Shown piece after piece: positions 1-8,147 of a stretch of DNA of 64,000 nt; the first letter of the stretch is position 1; every line of letters starts with the position of its first letter. The notes below the pieces were generated by a model that searched no databases, had not been told where the DNA came from, and saw only the letters and a list, made by a program, of their open reading frames with translations. Origin of the DNA: Bacillota bacterium. Its GTDB lineage: Bacteria; Bacillota; Clostridia; Christensenellales; Aristaeellaceae. The position numbers and the translations under genes are program-made. The stretch covers positions 24,223-88,222 of the forward strand of contig JAEWSC010000010.1 of the NCBI GenBank assembly GCA_023398575.1, given 5' to 3'.

Positions 1-1026
1 TTCATTGCCTATTAGTTTCCCTTGCTCATCATAAATCCTCGCATAGACTGCAATGCCATCTGTGCCTGGTGTCACTGCGATACTGCTCAATTCCTTGCCA
101 GTCTGATCGGGCAATACATTACCTTCCTCATCTGTAAGAGAAAGATTATCAATGGTCATGATGACATTCTCAAGCGGTAGCGCATTATCTTCCGGCATAT
201 TGCTTTTCATAGCAAACTCCGCCGTTTGATTTGCAGCATACAGATTTCCGGCTGGTATCGATTCCATTTTTAGATTAGAAAACAATCCCTCCATTACGGG
301 TTGGGACTCATTTGCCATGGTTACAACAGCAATGTTATCCTCTGCACCGTAATACGGGGTGACTTCAAACAATATATCACTGGCAGGTATGGTTTCCTGC
401 GGTGAAAGCGTCTGATGCAGCGTATAGGTACCTGCCTTCAGTGGGGATGCTAAACGATAGGTACCCTGATTGTCTGTCGAAAAGGAAAGAACCGTCTGCC
501 CGTTGGCATCAAGCACAGCAAAGTCAGCGCTGCCTGCTGGTTGCCCATCATCTGCCCTTACATTGATCACGCGGAATAATCCTTCCCTTGCATAGGCAAT
601 TACATCCACCCGCTGACTGGGTGCTGAACCCAGCGTCACAGGAATGGGATCAGGGCTTACATAGGCTTCAGGAATACTCCCCGCCAGTGTCGTGAGGGTG
701 ATCCCAGCGGAAGCAGCTTCCCTTTTAATCGTCAGCGTCTCACTAATTCCCTGTGATGCCTGCTCCGGTGTCACATTAGCTGCCACAACCCCTAGCAGCG
801 TATCTCCCGCCATCACCTCAAAACTGCCGCCCAGTGGCACCGTCTGCCACTGCTGCATTGTGTTAAGCCGAAGGCCGCGAAAAGATATGGAAATAGTAAC
901 ATCATCCTCTGGCGCTGCCGCAGCCATTGAAAACACGAAAAAAGCAGCAAGAATGACACTGCTTAGTATACCGATTCGTGCTGCCCTGCCCTTACTATTT
1001 GCCCTTTTCATCATCAGGTGCCTCAT
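1..1026 (-). CDS. Secreted surface-type protein with a Cna-B/SpaA-like domain (3' end outside window)
   Basis: The frame is open from ATG 1026 to the window edge (342 codons, no stop). The start follows GGAGGAGC on the minus strand at good spacing; a second ATG pair lies four codons in. The N-terminus is basic, followed by a hydrophobic stretch (about residues 17-38) ending in AAAA, a signal peptide. Residues about 145-220 have the look of a prealbumin-like Ig fold of the Cna-B/SpaA class (a VRADDGQPAGSADFAVLD-like strand, then 'TYTL'). The rest is beta-rich, Thr/Ser/Pro-containing and low in cysteine. Such proteins are normally secreted or wall-linked; an anchoring signal would lie outside the window. 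Exact role unknown. Confidence 0.7.
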   Translation of the reverse strand, partial: MRHLMMKRANSKGRAARIGILSSVILAAFFVFSMAAAAPEDDVTISISFRGLRLNTMQQWQTVPLGGSFEVMAGDTLLGVVAANVTPEQASQGISETLTIKREAASAGITLTTLAGSIPEAYVSPDPIPVTLGSAPSQRVDVIAYAREGLFRVINVRADDGQPAGSADFAVLDANGQTVLSFSTDNQGTYRLASPLKAGTYTLHQTLSPQETIPASDILFEVTPYYGAEDNIAVVTMANESQPVMEGLFSNLKMESIPAGNLYAANQTAEFAMKSNMPEDNALPLENVIMTIDNLSLTDEEGNVLPDQTGKELSSIAVTPGTDGIAVYARIYDEQGKLIGNE

Positions 1027-1213
1027 ATGTGCTCCTCCATCATAACAAAAGCCTGCGCAACAGGCGTTTCCTCTTATATGTAACAAAAAACCACATGGCT
1101 ATCCATATGCTATAGTAAAACACCCATCTGGCTTTGTCAACCGTTGTGACTCGGAAGAATATGTAAAATCAATATCCGCCTTGATCTCAAATATTGTAAA
1201 ACAAAGCGCGAAC

Positions 1214-1241
1214 TTGACTTGACAACTGCTTGTGCTATAAT
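1214..1241 (+). promoter_or_regulatory. Sigma-A type promoter of degV
   Basis: TTGACT (1214-1219), 16-bp spacer, TATAAT (1236-1241). It lies 45 bp before ATG 1287 and excludes any start upstream of it. Confidence 0.65.
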
Positions 1242-1286
1242 CGTTATACTTGGCAACAAGAAATTGCTTCATTGGAGATATATGTT

Positions 1287-2141
1287 ATGAATAAAAATCA
1301 AAAGGTCGCTATTGTCACCGATTCCTCCTGCGATCTAACCCAGGAACAATTGGATTTGCACGGCATTCATATGATTCCTCTGCGCATTGTCTGCAGCAAG
1401 GGTGAATTCCGTGATCGGGTAGAAATGACGCAGGATGAACTGTATAAAATAATGGAAGAGGAACTGCCCAAAACAAGTCTTCCCCTACCAGAGGATGTAA
1501 GCAACCTGTATGAACGCCTGATTGATGATGGTGTAACGCACGTGCTGCATTTGAGCATTTCTGCCGGGTTAAGCGGAACCTACAACATGATCCGCATGAT
1601 CGCCAAAGAATTCGAAAGCCGACTGAATATTACTCTTATAGACAGTAAAACCTTGTCCGCCGGTCTTGGAATGCTGGTAATAGAGGCTGCAGAGACGCTG
1701 GAAGCCACCGGTTCTCTGGATACAGCTATCGAAAAAGTTAAGGCGGTACGGGAAACGCAACTAAGCATGTTCATCATCAAAACGCTGGAATTTTTGCGCA
1801 AGGGCGGCCGTATTGGCATGGTAGAAGGCGTGGTTGGCTCGATTTTGCAATTGAAGCCTGTGATTTTTGTTAACCCGGAAGGTGTTTATCAGACGCTTGC
1901 CAAAGCCAGAGGATATGCCAACGCGCTGGATACTATGATAAAGGAGGCGGTATCCCGCTTTGGCAAAAGCAAGATCCGCCTCACAGTTGTCCACGGCGCT
2001 GCCGCCGCAGAAGCGCAAAAGCTGTTGGATCGTTTAAAGGAGCTACTTCATCTGGCCGAGAGCAGCATTTGTCCCGTAAGTCCTGTGCTGGCCATACACA
2101 CTGGACCCGGTCTCTTAGGTATTATCGCTCACGAAATATGA
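1287..2141 (+). CDS. DegV family fatty-acid-binding protein
   Basis: 284 residues, the usual DegV length (about 280). The N-terminus VAIVTDSSCDLTQEQ is the family hallmark, followed by the S-x-x-x-SGTYN segment (HLSISAGLSGTYN) that contacts the fatty-acid carboxylate, and a FLRKGGRIG motif in the second half. DegV/FakB proteins bind a fatty acid for phosphorylation by FakA in the cytoplasm; no fakA is visible nearby. ATG 1287 is chosen because GGAGA lies 8 bp upstream and the promoter -10 overlaps the region of the alternative upstream start. Single-gene unit, convergent with the Cys-rich gene (13-bp overlap of the 3' ends). Confidence 0.9.
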   Translation: MNKNQKVAIVTDSSCDLTQEQLDLHGIHMIPLRIVCSKGEFRDRVEMTQDELYKIMEEELPKTSLPLPEDVSNLYERLIDDGVTHVLHLSISAGLSGTYNMIRMIAKEFESRLNITLIDSKTLSAGLGMLVIEAAETLEATGSLDTAIEKVKAVRETQLSMFIIKTLEFLRKGGRIGMVEGVVGSILQLKPVIFVNPEGVYQTLAKARGYANALDTMIKEAVSRFGKSKIRLTVVHGAAAAEAQKLLDRLKELLHLAESSICPVSPVLAIHTGPGLLGIIAHEI

Positions 2142-2893
2142 GGATTCGGGCAAGGTTGAGGATAGAGGGGCAACTCTCGGCATTCCGGTTTGCGCGGTTT
2201 GCATGGAAAAGGCATCCATTGAATTAGATATAGATCCAGTATGACTTCCAGTTCAACTTCAAAGCAGTTGGTATGGGAGCAAACAGGGTTGCAAGCCATG
2301 CGCACGCAAGGTACAATGACCAAGCTATATCGCCAGCAATCCGAGACAGCACATTTCAATTGCAGGCAGGCATCCATCTCCACGACGGCAGGGCAGCAAT
2401 ACTCACAGCCGCAAGAATCAACGATCATCGCGTTGACTGGGATAAATACATGATACATTGCCTTGCCATGGGGCGTTGAGCACTTCGCAGGCTCCCACCA
2501 TGGTTGAGCACCGCTTTGCTGTACTGAGCATAACTGATACGGCGGCTTGGCACAACTAGGTAGCCCGTTGACTTCCAGCTTAGTGCATAGCCTACGTTGC
2601 CACTCCTTGCCACTGCAAATAATCTTTGGCAAAAGCAATTGAGGAGATTCCGGCTCTTTTCGGCAGTGATCCTTCGGCGGACACTTGGGCCGACACTTTG
2701 GCGGATACGGATCAGGGCATGGCGGAGGACATGGCGGAGGACACGGAGGCGGACAGGGTGGTGGACATGGCGGCGGGCATACCGGATGGCAGGGGTCGCA
2801 CCAATCCCCATGATGCCAATCCTGAGAACAAGGCGGACTGCGGTCAGGCTGTTTAGTAGGCCTGCACGAAGTACAGTTGCATTGATGAACCAT
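2129..2893 (-). CDS. Cys/Pro-rich protein with PPC repeats, possibly spore-coat-like
   Basis: 254 residues from ATG 2893, which has TTGGAGG 8 bp upstream; an in-frame ATG seven codons earlier lacks a ribosome site. After an N-terminal Cys/His/Asp region come five or more consecutive C-P-P-P units, then Lys/Pro/Cys repeats, then a C-terminal globular region of about 150 residues with some 17 cysteines in CxxC, CxC and CC pairs. There is no signal peptide or membrane segment. Cysteine-rich cytosolic proteins of this kind are often cross-linked structural proteins, and a sigma-K-like promoter lies upstream, so a spore-surface role is a reasonable inference. I do not recognise a named family. Confidence 0.65.
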   Translation of the reverse strand: MVHQCNCTSCRPTKQPDRSPPCSQDWHHGDWCDPCHPVCPPPCPPPCPPPCPPPCPPPCPDPYPPKCRPKCPPKDHCRKEPESPQLLLPKIICSGKEWQRRLCTKLEVNGLPSCAKPPYQLCSVQQSGAQPWWEPAKCSTPHGKAMYHVFIPVNAMIVDSCGCEYCCPAVVEMDACLQLKCAVSDCWRYSLVIVPCVRMACNPVCSHTNCFEVELEVILDLYLIQWMPFPCKPRKPECRELPLYPQPCPNPHIS

Positions 2894-2959
2894 GACAAAA
2901 ACCTCCAAGAGCATTGCCTAAAGGCAAAGCACGGTATGCTTGGAAAAGGGGTCTCGATC

Positions 2960-2986
2960 TATTGTATGATTTCATATAAAAACCGT
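2960..2986 (-). promoter_or_regulatory. Candidate sigma-K-type (late sporulation) promoter
   Basis: On the minus strand: AC at 2986-2985, 16-bp spacer, then CATACAATA (2968-2960), matching the Bacillus sigma-K pattern AC-16/17-CATAnnnTA. It lies about 67 bp before the Cys/Pro-rich gene. A short, degenerate motif, so only suggestive. Confidence 0.35.
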
Positions 2987-3150
2987 TCGTAATGATCTTT
3001 GCCTGACACTGTTGGCGCAATATTTCTGCCAGCACCACCTTTCCTTTCATTGAGAGCTCTAGTGGAAATACAACTGGGTTGCACCCAAATCCGCTCGAAT
3101 AACTCGATCAAATAAATTGTGAGAAAAGTTTGTTCCATAATAAAATCTGC

Positions 3151-3179
3151 TTGACAATATATCTCATCTCCTGTATAAT
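3151..3179 (+). promoter_or_regulatory. Consensus promoter of tRNA-Pro
   Basis: Perfect TTGACA (3151-3156), 17-bp spacer, perfect TATAAT (3174-3179), 38 bp before the mature tRNA 5' end. Confidence 0.85.
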
Positions 3180-3217
3180 AGCTTTTGTTCGCATGGAGTG
3201 AGCCCGCGAAAATATTT

Positions 3218-3294
3218 CTGGGTGTGGCGCAGTTTGGTAGCGTGCTTGAATGGGGTTCAAGAGGCCGGAGGTTCAAATCCTCTCACCCAGACCA
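3218..3294 (+). tRNA. tRNA-Pro (anticodon GGG), CCA encoded
   Basis: Cloverleaf read by eye: acceptor CTGGGTG/CACCCAG; D arm GCGC...GCGT with the GGTA loop; anticodon stem CTTGA/TCAAG with loop ATGGGGT (anticodon GGG); T arm GGAGG-TTCAAAT-CCTCT; discriminator A; encoded CCA (3292-3294). Its own promoter lies upstream and a terminator follows. Its 3' half is the attachment site for the elements described here. Confidence 0.93.
3250..3294 (+). repeat. att site 1 (3' half of tRNA-Pro)
   Basis: The 45 bp from the anticodon loop to the CCA recur exactly at 42407-42451; the last 26 bp recur at 46475-46500. Confidence 0.85.
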
Positions 3295-3300
3295 AAGAGA

Positions 3301-3338
3301 AACCGTTGAAAACACTAGCTTTTCAACGGTTTTTTATT
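3301..3338 (+). terminator. Terminator of tRNA-Pro
   Basis: AACCGTTGAAAA / TTTTCAACGGTT, a 12-bp perfect stem with a 7-nt loop, followed by TTTTATTT. A diverged copy of the same stretch follows att site 3. Confidence 0.85.
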
Positions 3339-3376
3339 TATGTTGTGTAACTGTTTTTACCCCCCCATTTAGGCTA

Positions 3377-3440
3377 TTGCAACTTTATTGCAACTTTTTT
3401 TCTAAGATATCGCTTCCAAATAGTTCCTGCAACTTTTTTT
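3377..3440. repeat. Candidate arm-type integrase sites, left end of element A
   Basis: Three direct copies of TTGCAACTTT(TTTT) at 3377-3386, 3388-3401 and 3427-3440 (first base C in the last). The motif recurs twice just inside att site 2 (42304-42327) and once right of att site 3 (46583-46597). Confidence 0.5.
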
Positions 3441-3605
3441 GCTTAAATATTTCACCATATCCTGGATGATTTACCTTCTGTCCGATTTACTTGAATGATA
3501 TATTTTGATATGAATCAAAAGAAGAGAGCGCTTTTTGGAACGTTCACTTAAGGATAATTATAACAACGATAAATTTTGTAGGCCGTCATCAAGCGGCGCC
3601 AACAG

Positions 3606-3648
3606 AAAGACCACACAACAGGCTACAATATCTGCTGTGTGGTCTTTT
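3606..3648. terminator. Hairpin terminator downstream of the 140-residue gene
   Basis: AAAGACCACACAACAG (3606-3621) pairs with CTGCTGTGTGGTCTTT (3632-3647), with a T-run on the plus strand and a shorter TTTC on the minus strand; possibly bidirectional. The rest of 3441-3686 holds nothing I recognise. Confidence 0.6.
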
Positions 3649-3686
3649 TCAATATCACCGCCCTTTCGTAATTCCGACCTTACCGC

Positions 3687-4109
3687 TTAATCACCTTTGG
3701 CCACATTGTTGCGGAAATTGGACTCCTCCGCAGTACTCATGTCATAGTACATCACACGATTTTCGGAATCGTACTCGCCGGTCACCTTGTAACGCTTCTT
3801 GGCATCGAAGCCAGGAATCATCGAAACGATGATATCGCGCAGATTCTTGTAGCCGCAGCTCAACGTTGTGGTCTGCTCGGCTCTCGGCTTGGAGAACGGA
3901 GTAGCCTTGGCCTCATTGCCCTTGCACATACGGATCGCAAAGACCTTGTGGGCAGCATCCAAGCAGTACTGGACATTCTGCGGATAGTTCAAGTCCTCCA
4001 GAACACGCTTGCTGAAGGTGATGCCGTTCTGGTTGATAAAGATATCCGGGGCGGCGTTGGTGTTGATGTCGATAACCTCAAGGTTGATAGTAGAAAAATT
4101 GATTGCCAT
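3687..4109 (-). CDS. Hypothetical protein paired with serine recombinase
   Basis: 140 residues, starting 2 bp after the recombinase stop, with an AGAAAGGAACG ribosome site inside the end of that gene; the two are clearly co-transcribed. The sequence (INLEVIDINTNAAPD at the N-terminus, IRDIIVSMIPGFDAKKRYKV-like core) has no signal peptide, membrane segment or cysteine cluster. I do not recognise a family. A small gene directly behind a serine recombinase could encode an accessory directionality or cargo protein, but nothing in the sequence shows this. Confidence 0.65.
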   Translation of the reverse strand: MAINFSTINLEVIDINTNAAPDIFINQNGITFSKRVLEDLNYPQNVQYCLDAAHKVFAIRMCKGNEAKATPFSKPRAEQTTTLSCGYKNLRDIIVSMIPGFDAKKRYKVTGEYDSENRVMYYDMSTAEESNFRNNVAKGD

Positions 4110-4111
4110 AA

Positions 4112-5341
4112 TTATTCGTTCCTTTCTTCTTGACCATCGTCAAGCTCGTTAATACTGTTGATTATTTGTATGAACTGGTCTCGTTCATCTTTTGACCACA
4201 TCATATCCAAGAGAAAATAACCACGCAGGACGCCGGATTTGACCTTGGCCACTGTGAACATTTTCTTCATGGCCTCCAGAGGCTTGCTACTCTTACGCCA
4301 ACTTCCGGCATCGAGCAGTTCCTGTGCCCTGTTCCATTGCTCACGCTTAATGATGGCGGGGTGATCATTCTCCCAATACCACTGTGGTAGCACATCCCGG
4401 TTTTTTACCGATTTATGCGTAAGGTAGTCCTTGGAATATGATTTTTGGTATAGCACATCGCCGCAGTATTTCTCGTTCCGCAAAATATTACGAATGGTAG
4501 CCTGCCGCCAACAGTCCATACCCTTTGGTGAGCGTATCCCTTGCTTCATGAGAGATTCAGCAATTTCCCGTGGAAAAGCACCCTCTGTAAAGCTATCGAA
4601 GATATACCGCACGATTTCGGCTTCTGCAGGCTCGATTTTGACCCTACCGGAATAATCTCGATAGTAGCCGATGATGTTCTTTACAGAGAATTTGTACAGG
4701 CCCTCCTGCATTCGGTAGCGTATGCCTTCCTTGATTGCAATGCTTTTTTGTTGACTTTCCAGTTCCGCCAAGGCCGACAGAATGGATATAACCAGTTTGT
4801 TTTTGCCATCACTGGTGTTGATACCCTCGGATTCAAAGTTAACCGCCACCGGGGGATTTAGGTCACTCAGTGTGCGCAGCGTGGTCAGTATATCCACAAT
4901 GTTACGACCAAAGCGGCTGATGCTCTTTGTGAGAATGAGGTCGATTTTTCCGGCACAAGCATCCTCAATCATCTCTTGAAAGCCTTTCCGTTTGCCGACA
5001 GAAGTGCCGCTTATGCCTTCGTCCGTATAGATTTTGACCATTTCATAGTTCGGATTATTATCTATAGCGGACTGGAAGTGCTGTACCTGCATTTCAAAAC
5101 TGCCTACTTGCGCTTCTTCAGCGGTGCTGACACGGCAGTATGCTGCCACACGCACCTTGGGCGAGTCTTGGTATGCGTATATCTTCTTTTCTGGCATAAT
5201 GACACGGCCCTTGCGCTCACCGCTGCGATTTTTCGCTATGGTGTCTTGGATTTCCCGTTTCTGTTCCTCGCGGCGGCTACTCGTCTTTTCGCCTTTGTAC
5301 CGGGCCTGTTCGATGCGCTCTGCGTCTAATTTTTTCGCCAT
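4112..5341 (-). CDS. Large serine recombinase (site-specific integrase/resolvase family)
   Basis: 409 residues. A basic N-terminal extension (about 60 residues) precedes the resolvase domain: VAAYCRVSTAEEAQ with the catalytic serine, then YTDEGISGTS, ISRFGRN and a long helix (SALAELESQQKSIAIKEGIRYRM). A recombinase domain follows (GYYRDYSGRVKIEPAEAEIVRYIF... ATIRNILRNEKYCGDVLYQ). There is no Cys zinc-ribbon in the C-terminal part, so it is shorter than phage integrases (about 450-550); the tail (RGYFLLDMMWSKDERDQFIQII) resembles the short C-terminal helix seen in many clostridial members. It cuts and rejoins DNA through a 5'-phosphoserine. Having it beside a tyrosine integrase suggests a small element nested in, or fused to, element A. 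An in-frame ATG 48 codons in (MPEKKIYAYQD) is an alternative start. Confidence 0.88.
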   Translation of the reverse strand: MAKKLDAERIEQARYKGEKTSSRREEQKREIQDTIAKNRSGERKGRVIMPEKKIYAYQDSPKVRVAAYCRVSTAEEAQVGSFEMQVQHFQSAIDNNPNYEMVKIYTDEGISGTSVGKRKGFQEMIEDACAGKIDLILTKSISRFGRNIVDILTTLRTLSDLNPPVAVNFESEGINTSDGKNKLVISILSALAELESQQKSIAIKEGIRYRMQEGLYKFSVKNIIGYYRDYSGRVKIEPAEAEIVRYIFDSFTEGAFPREIAESLMKQGIRSPKGMDCWRQATIRNILRNEKYCGDVLYQKSYSKDYLTHKSVKNRDVLPQWYWENDHPAIIKREQWNRAQELLDAGSWRKSSKPLEAMKKMFTVAKVKSGVLRGYFLLDMMWSKDERDQFIQIINSINELDDGQEERNE

Positions 5342-5661
5342 CTATGATTTTTCTACACCCCCTTCCCTTGAAAATTGAAAACACCGGGCAACACCTCCTT
5401 TTCTATTCCTGGGCAAAAAAAGACCATACCGAGGAAAGTCCCCCAGTGTGGTTTTACCAAACTTTGCTCTATCAAACACACCCCTTTTGATGCCATCAAA
5501 GGGAACAGACTGGATTAGAAAAAAGGCCGACACGCTCAACATATCCCTTAAGTCTCCATGTATTTCAGTATTCAAATTCAACTTTGTATAACTCCCCGTT
5601 ATTATACTATCATAAGAAAAAGAGAGTCTGTGAACTCTCTCCTCCTTTATAAGATTATGGC
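5342..5661. other. Intergenic stretch between recombinase and integrase
   Basis: Holds an imperfect palindrome around CCCTTTTGATG/CCATCAAAGGG (about 5484-5505) and the integrase terminator. A 79-codon open frame here lacks a ribosome site and is not called. The palindrome could be a recombinase or regulator site. Confidence 0.35.
5616..5640 (-). terminator. Terminator of tyrosine integrase
   Basis: On the minus strand AGAGAGT-tcacag-ACTCTCT followed by TTTTCTT; begins 22 bp after the integrase stop. Confidence 0.7.
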
Positions 5662-6843
5662 CTATCTTCGCACCATCTCTTCCGGCTGGTAGAGCTTGCT
5701 GGCTGCCTTCTTCAGGTCATACATCCAGTCCATATCCGCCATCTTTTTACGGAGGCGTTGATTCTTGAGATGAGTATATACATTTACCGTCGTCTCATAA
5801 TCTGCATGTCCAACCATCCACATTGCCAGGACCGGGTCAAATCCAGCGTAGTACAGCTTGGTGATGTAGTTATGCCGGAAGTAATGGGGCGTGACTTCAC
5901 AGGTCCATTCATCGGCAAGCTCCTTATGGGCTTTATCTTTGCATTCCTTGGGCTGCTCCCTTTTTGTGGCCATCCTCGCTTCCACCATCAGGCTCATCCA
6001 CATCCGCTTGACAGCAGTCAGGCAGAGCGGATTCCCCTCCCCCTCCGACGAGAAAACCCATGCCTGGTAGATCCCCCGCAATGGCTTTAGGATGGCAATC
6101 AATGGTTTGGGCAGTAATACCCACCTATCAGCAGCCTCTGTTTTCAAATCCCCCACCGTGGTTTTACCGCGAACATAAATGATATCACGCTGGATGTGTA
6201 CCGCTTCCTCATCCCAGTCGAAATCTCCCCATTGAAGGCCCAGCGCTTCCCCTCGCCTTATGCCCAGGTAATACAAACACGCCAGGAAAGCACCGTGTTT
6301 ATGCCCCTGGATTGCCTTCAGGACGCCTTCTGTTTCGTCGTTGGTCAATGCCCTGCGTTCTTCCTTCTTGGCGCATAATGGCTTCACAAGGGCTGCCGTA
6401 GGGTCTCGAGGGATGGTCCCGTCTGCATAGGCTGCACGGAAGATTTCCTTGATCAACATCGATAATTGGTTGATCTGTGATTTGCTAACACCCTCGTATT
6501 TGTTCAGCCACTTTTGGATATCCGTTGATCGGATAGCCTGCATCCGCCTATTGTGAAATGCCGGCAGGATGTGCTTATCTAGGAACAACCGGTAAGTGTA
6601 CTGTGTATGGGGTGTGAGCCGTTTCCGCTTCGTGTGCTCGAACCACTCTTCCACGTAATCTTGAAACAAGCGGGCCTTATCCAGCCCGCTTCCATCAATA
6701 TAAGTATTTCGGATTTTCTGCTTCTCCTGTTCCAGTTCACGTATAGTGGGTGCGCTGACGTATTTCACGATTTCTTTGCCATCCGGAGTGACCCCGATAC
6801 GCACCTTTGCACGGTAAAGCCCGTTTTCCTGTTTCTTTGGCAT
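5662..6843 (-). CDS. int: Tyrosine integrase of element A
   Basis: 393 residues from ATG 6843 (AAGGGG upstream). The frame stays open to 6948, but those residues (YRALPYPLYHAMPHLG) look non-coding. Domains: N-terminal arm-binding beta domain (LYRAKVRIGVTPDGKEIVKYVSA), SAM-like core-binding domain (LFQDYVEEWFEHTKRKRLTPHT), catalytic domain with R in LGIRRGEALGLQ, HxxR in HYFRHN, GHADYETT and the nucleophile Tyr in VNVYTHL. It is the Tn916/phage type that recombines at tRNA 3' ends. It reads toward att site 1, as expected for the enzyme that integrated this element. A decayed close relative lies at 49561-50230. Confidence 0.93.
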   Translation of the reverse strand: MPKKQENGLYRAKVRIGVTPDGKEIVKYVSAPTIRELEQEKQKIRNTYIDGSGLDKARLFQDYVEEWFEHTKRKRLTPHTQYTYRLFLDKHILPAFHNRRMQAIRSTDIQKWLNKYEGVSKSQINQLSMLIKEIFRAAYADGTIPRDPTAALVKPLCAKKEERRALTNDETEGVLKAIQGHKHGAFLACLYYLGIRRGEALGLQWGDFDWDEEAVHIQRDIIYVRGKTTVGDLKTEAADRWVLLPKPLIAILKPLRGIYQAWVFSSEGEGNPLCLTAVKRMWMSLMVEARMATKREQPKECKDKAHKELADEWTCEVTPHYFRHNYITKLYYAGFDPVLAMWMVGHADYETTVNVYTHLKNQRLRKKMADMDWMYDLKKAASKLYQPEEMVRR

Positions 6844-7021
6844 TTGGATTCCCCTTCCTAAATGGGGCATCGCGTGATACAATGGGTATGGCAATGCCCG
6901 GTATTTTGATGGTGCTAGGTTTTTGTCGCTGTCCGTTCTCTGCGCCAACAGAGGGCGGACTTTGTCTATCAGATACTTAACATCTCATTCGGTCCAGCGT
7001 TTTCTCAAATAGCTAGAAAAT

Positions 7022-7648
7022 CTAGAAATGTATATCAAAATTCATTCTTGAAGCACTATCCCTTTCTTCTTTTTCAAATTTATCTATTCTATCACCCACC
7101 TCACTGAGTTCTCTATCAGTTATCTCGTTTGATTCTGTTGGAAACTCCGTTTGCAATAGACCTGTTAAGAATTCCTTCATTGCATTGCGCCTATACATTA
7201 ACGAGGTTATATCTCCATCTTGGCTGGCACTTTCATTTTCATATGCATCCCATAATGTTTCAAGCCCGTTTTTGCAGATAAACATATAGACTTTCTGTTT
7301 AAATTTATACATTTCTGCGCATTGAGAAAACTGTTCATGTACATAAGAAGCTATGTCACGTATGATATCCTTAACCTTTCCCGGCATCTGTTCTTTGTAA
7401 ACAGAAAGCATAAATCGATCTTGCTCATCCGGTAGATCCGCTTCCTGTTTGCCTATACCAAGAAGATTATTGGGAGTTATGTGAAACAAATCACAGAGCA
7501 TCCACATGAATTTTAAGCTCGGTTCGTATACATCTTTCTCCCATCCTGATACGGTGCTAATGGATACACCCAACTTTTCAGCTAGATCTTCCTGATTCAT
7601 ACCATGAAGCACTCGCAGCGATCTGATCCGTCTTCCAATTCCCTCCAT
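7022..7648 (-). CDS. XRE-family (Cro/CI-like) repressor
   Basis: 208 residues from ATG 7648, AGGAGG 8 bp upstream (a TTG one codon earlier is possible). Residues 4-60 form a classical lambda-repressor HTH (IRSLRVLHGMNQEDLAEKLGVSISTVSGWEKDVYEPSLK). The remaining 145 residues are helical, without the LexA-type Ser/Lys protease pair, so control by an ImmA-like protease or antirepressor is more likely than self-cleavage. Divergent from the small HTH/primase operon and placed next to the integrase, it is probably the lysogeny switch of element A. Confidence 0.88.
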   Translation of the reverse strand: MEGIGRRIRSLRVLHGMNQEDLAEKLGVSISTVSGWEKDVYEPSLKFMWMLCDLFHITPNNLLGIGKQEADLPDEQDRFMLSVYKEQMPGKVKDIIRDIASYVHEQFSQCAEMYKFKQKVYMFICKNGLETLWDAYENESASQDGDITSLMYRRNAMKEFLTGLLQTEFPTESNEITDRELSEVGDRIDKFEKEERDSASRMNFDIHF

Positions 7649-7820
7649 CAAGTGTGCCTCCTCTTCCGGTTATGTCGCAATTATATGCAGCATTGCCGGA
7701 TTTGTCAATACATTTGTTCTGCTATGCCATAATTATATTGCTTCCATTCTCTTTTCCGTGTATAATCCGGTCATGGCAGGTATCCGAGAGGATACCCGTA
7801 TATGATAAGGAGGTTTCGTT
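7649..7820. promoter_or_regulatory. Divergent control region between repressor and replication operon
   Basis: AT-rich, with two similar inverted half-motifs (CAATTATATGC near 7678 and CATAATTATATTGC near 7730) that could be repressor operators, and a strong ribosome site (AAGGAGG) before 7821. Confidence 0.4.
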
Positions 7821-8057
7821 ATGGATTACAATGCCCGTCTAAATGACATGTTGGATCGTTATGGTGAGTGCTGCACACAGGAAAAGGCAGCAAAGATCCT
7901 TGGAAAGTGTTCCAGAACCATCCGTAGGATGCTGGAAGATGGGAGGCTTACCCCGGTAAGCGCCGGCGTGGATGTCCGTTCGATTGTTTCCTATTTAATC
8001 AATCCTGAACAGGCAGATTTCAATGCAAATTTTGAACGGCTGAAAACTAAGGGCTAA
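7821..8057 (+). CDS. Small helix-turn-helix protein, excisionase-like
   Basis: 78 residues after GATAAGGAGG. The core TQEKAAKILGKCSRTIRRMLEDGRLTPV is a MerR/excisionase-type winged HTH: helix, turn, recognition helix with RTIRRM, then a wing residue. First gene on the plus strand after the repressor, 90 bp ahead of the primase-helicase. Its position and size suggest an excisionase or early regulator of element A. It was not matched to a named family. Confidence 0.75.
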   Translation: MDYNARLNDMLDRYGECCTQEKAAKILGKCSRTIRRMLEDGRLTPVSAGVDVRSIVSYLINPEQADFNANFERLKTKG

Positions 8058-8147
8058 GGAGGGGCATGCCGTCTACTGCCCTCCCGACCCAGTTTATTTA
8101 TCTGTACAAAGGTATCCTTCATATTCTTAGCTTAAGGGGCTGACAGG

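Noticed and set aside
692..1045. 117-codon plus-strand frame
   Set aside because: Antisense to the secreted protein gene, which has the signal peptide and ribosome site.
5342..5581. 79-codon minus-strand frame with a GKTTLGDF string like the integrase GKTTVGDL
   Set aside because: Only about 20 bp match and neighbouring bases do not; no ribosome site. Not called as an integrase fragment.
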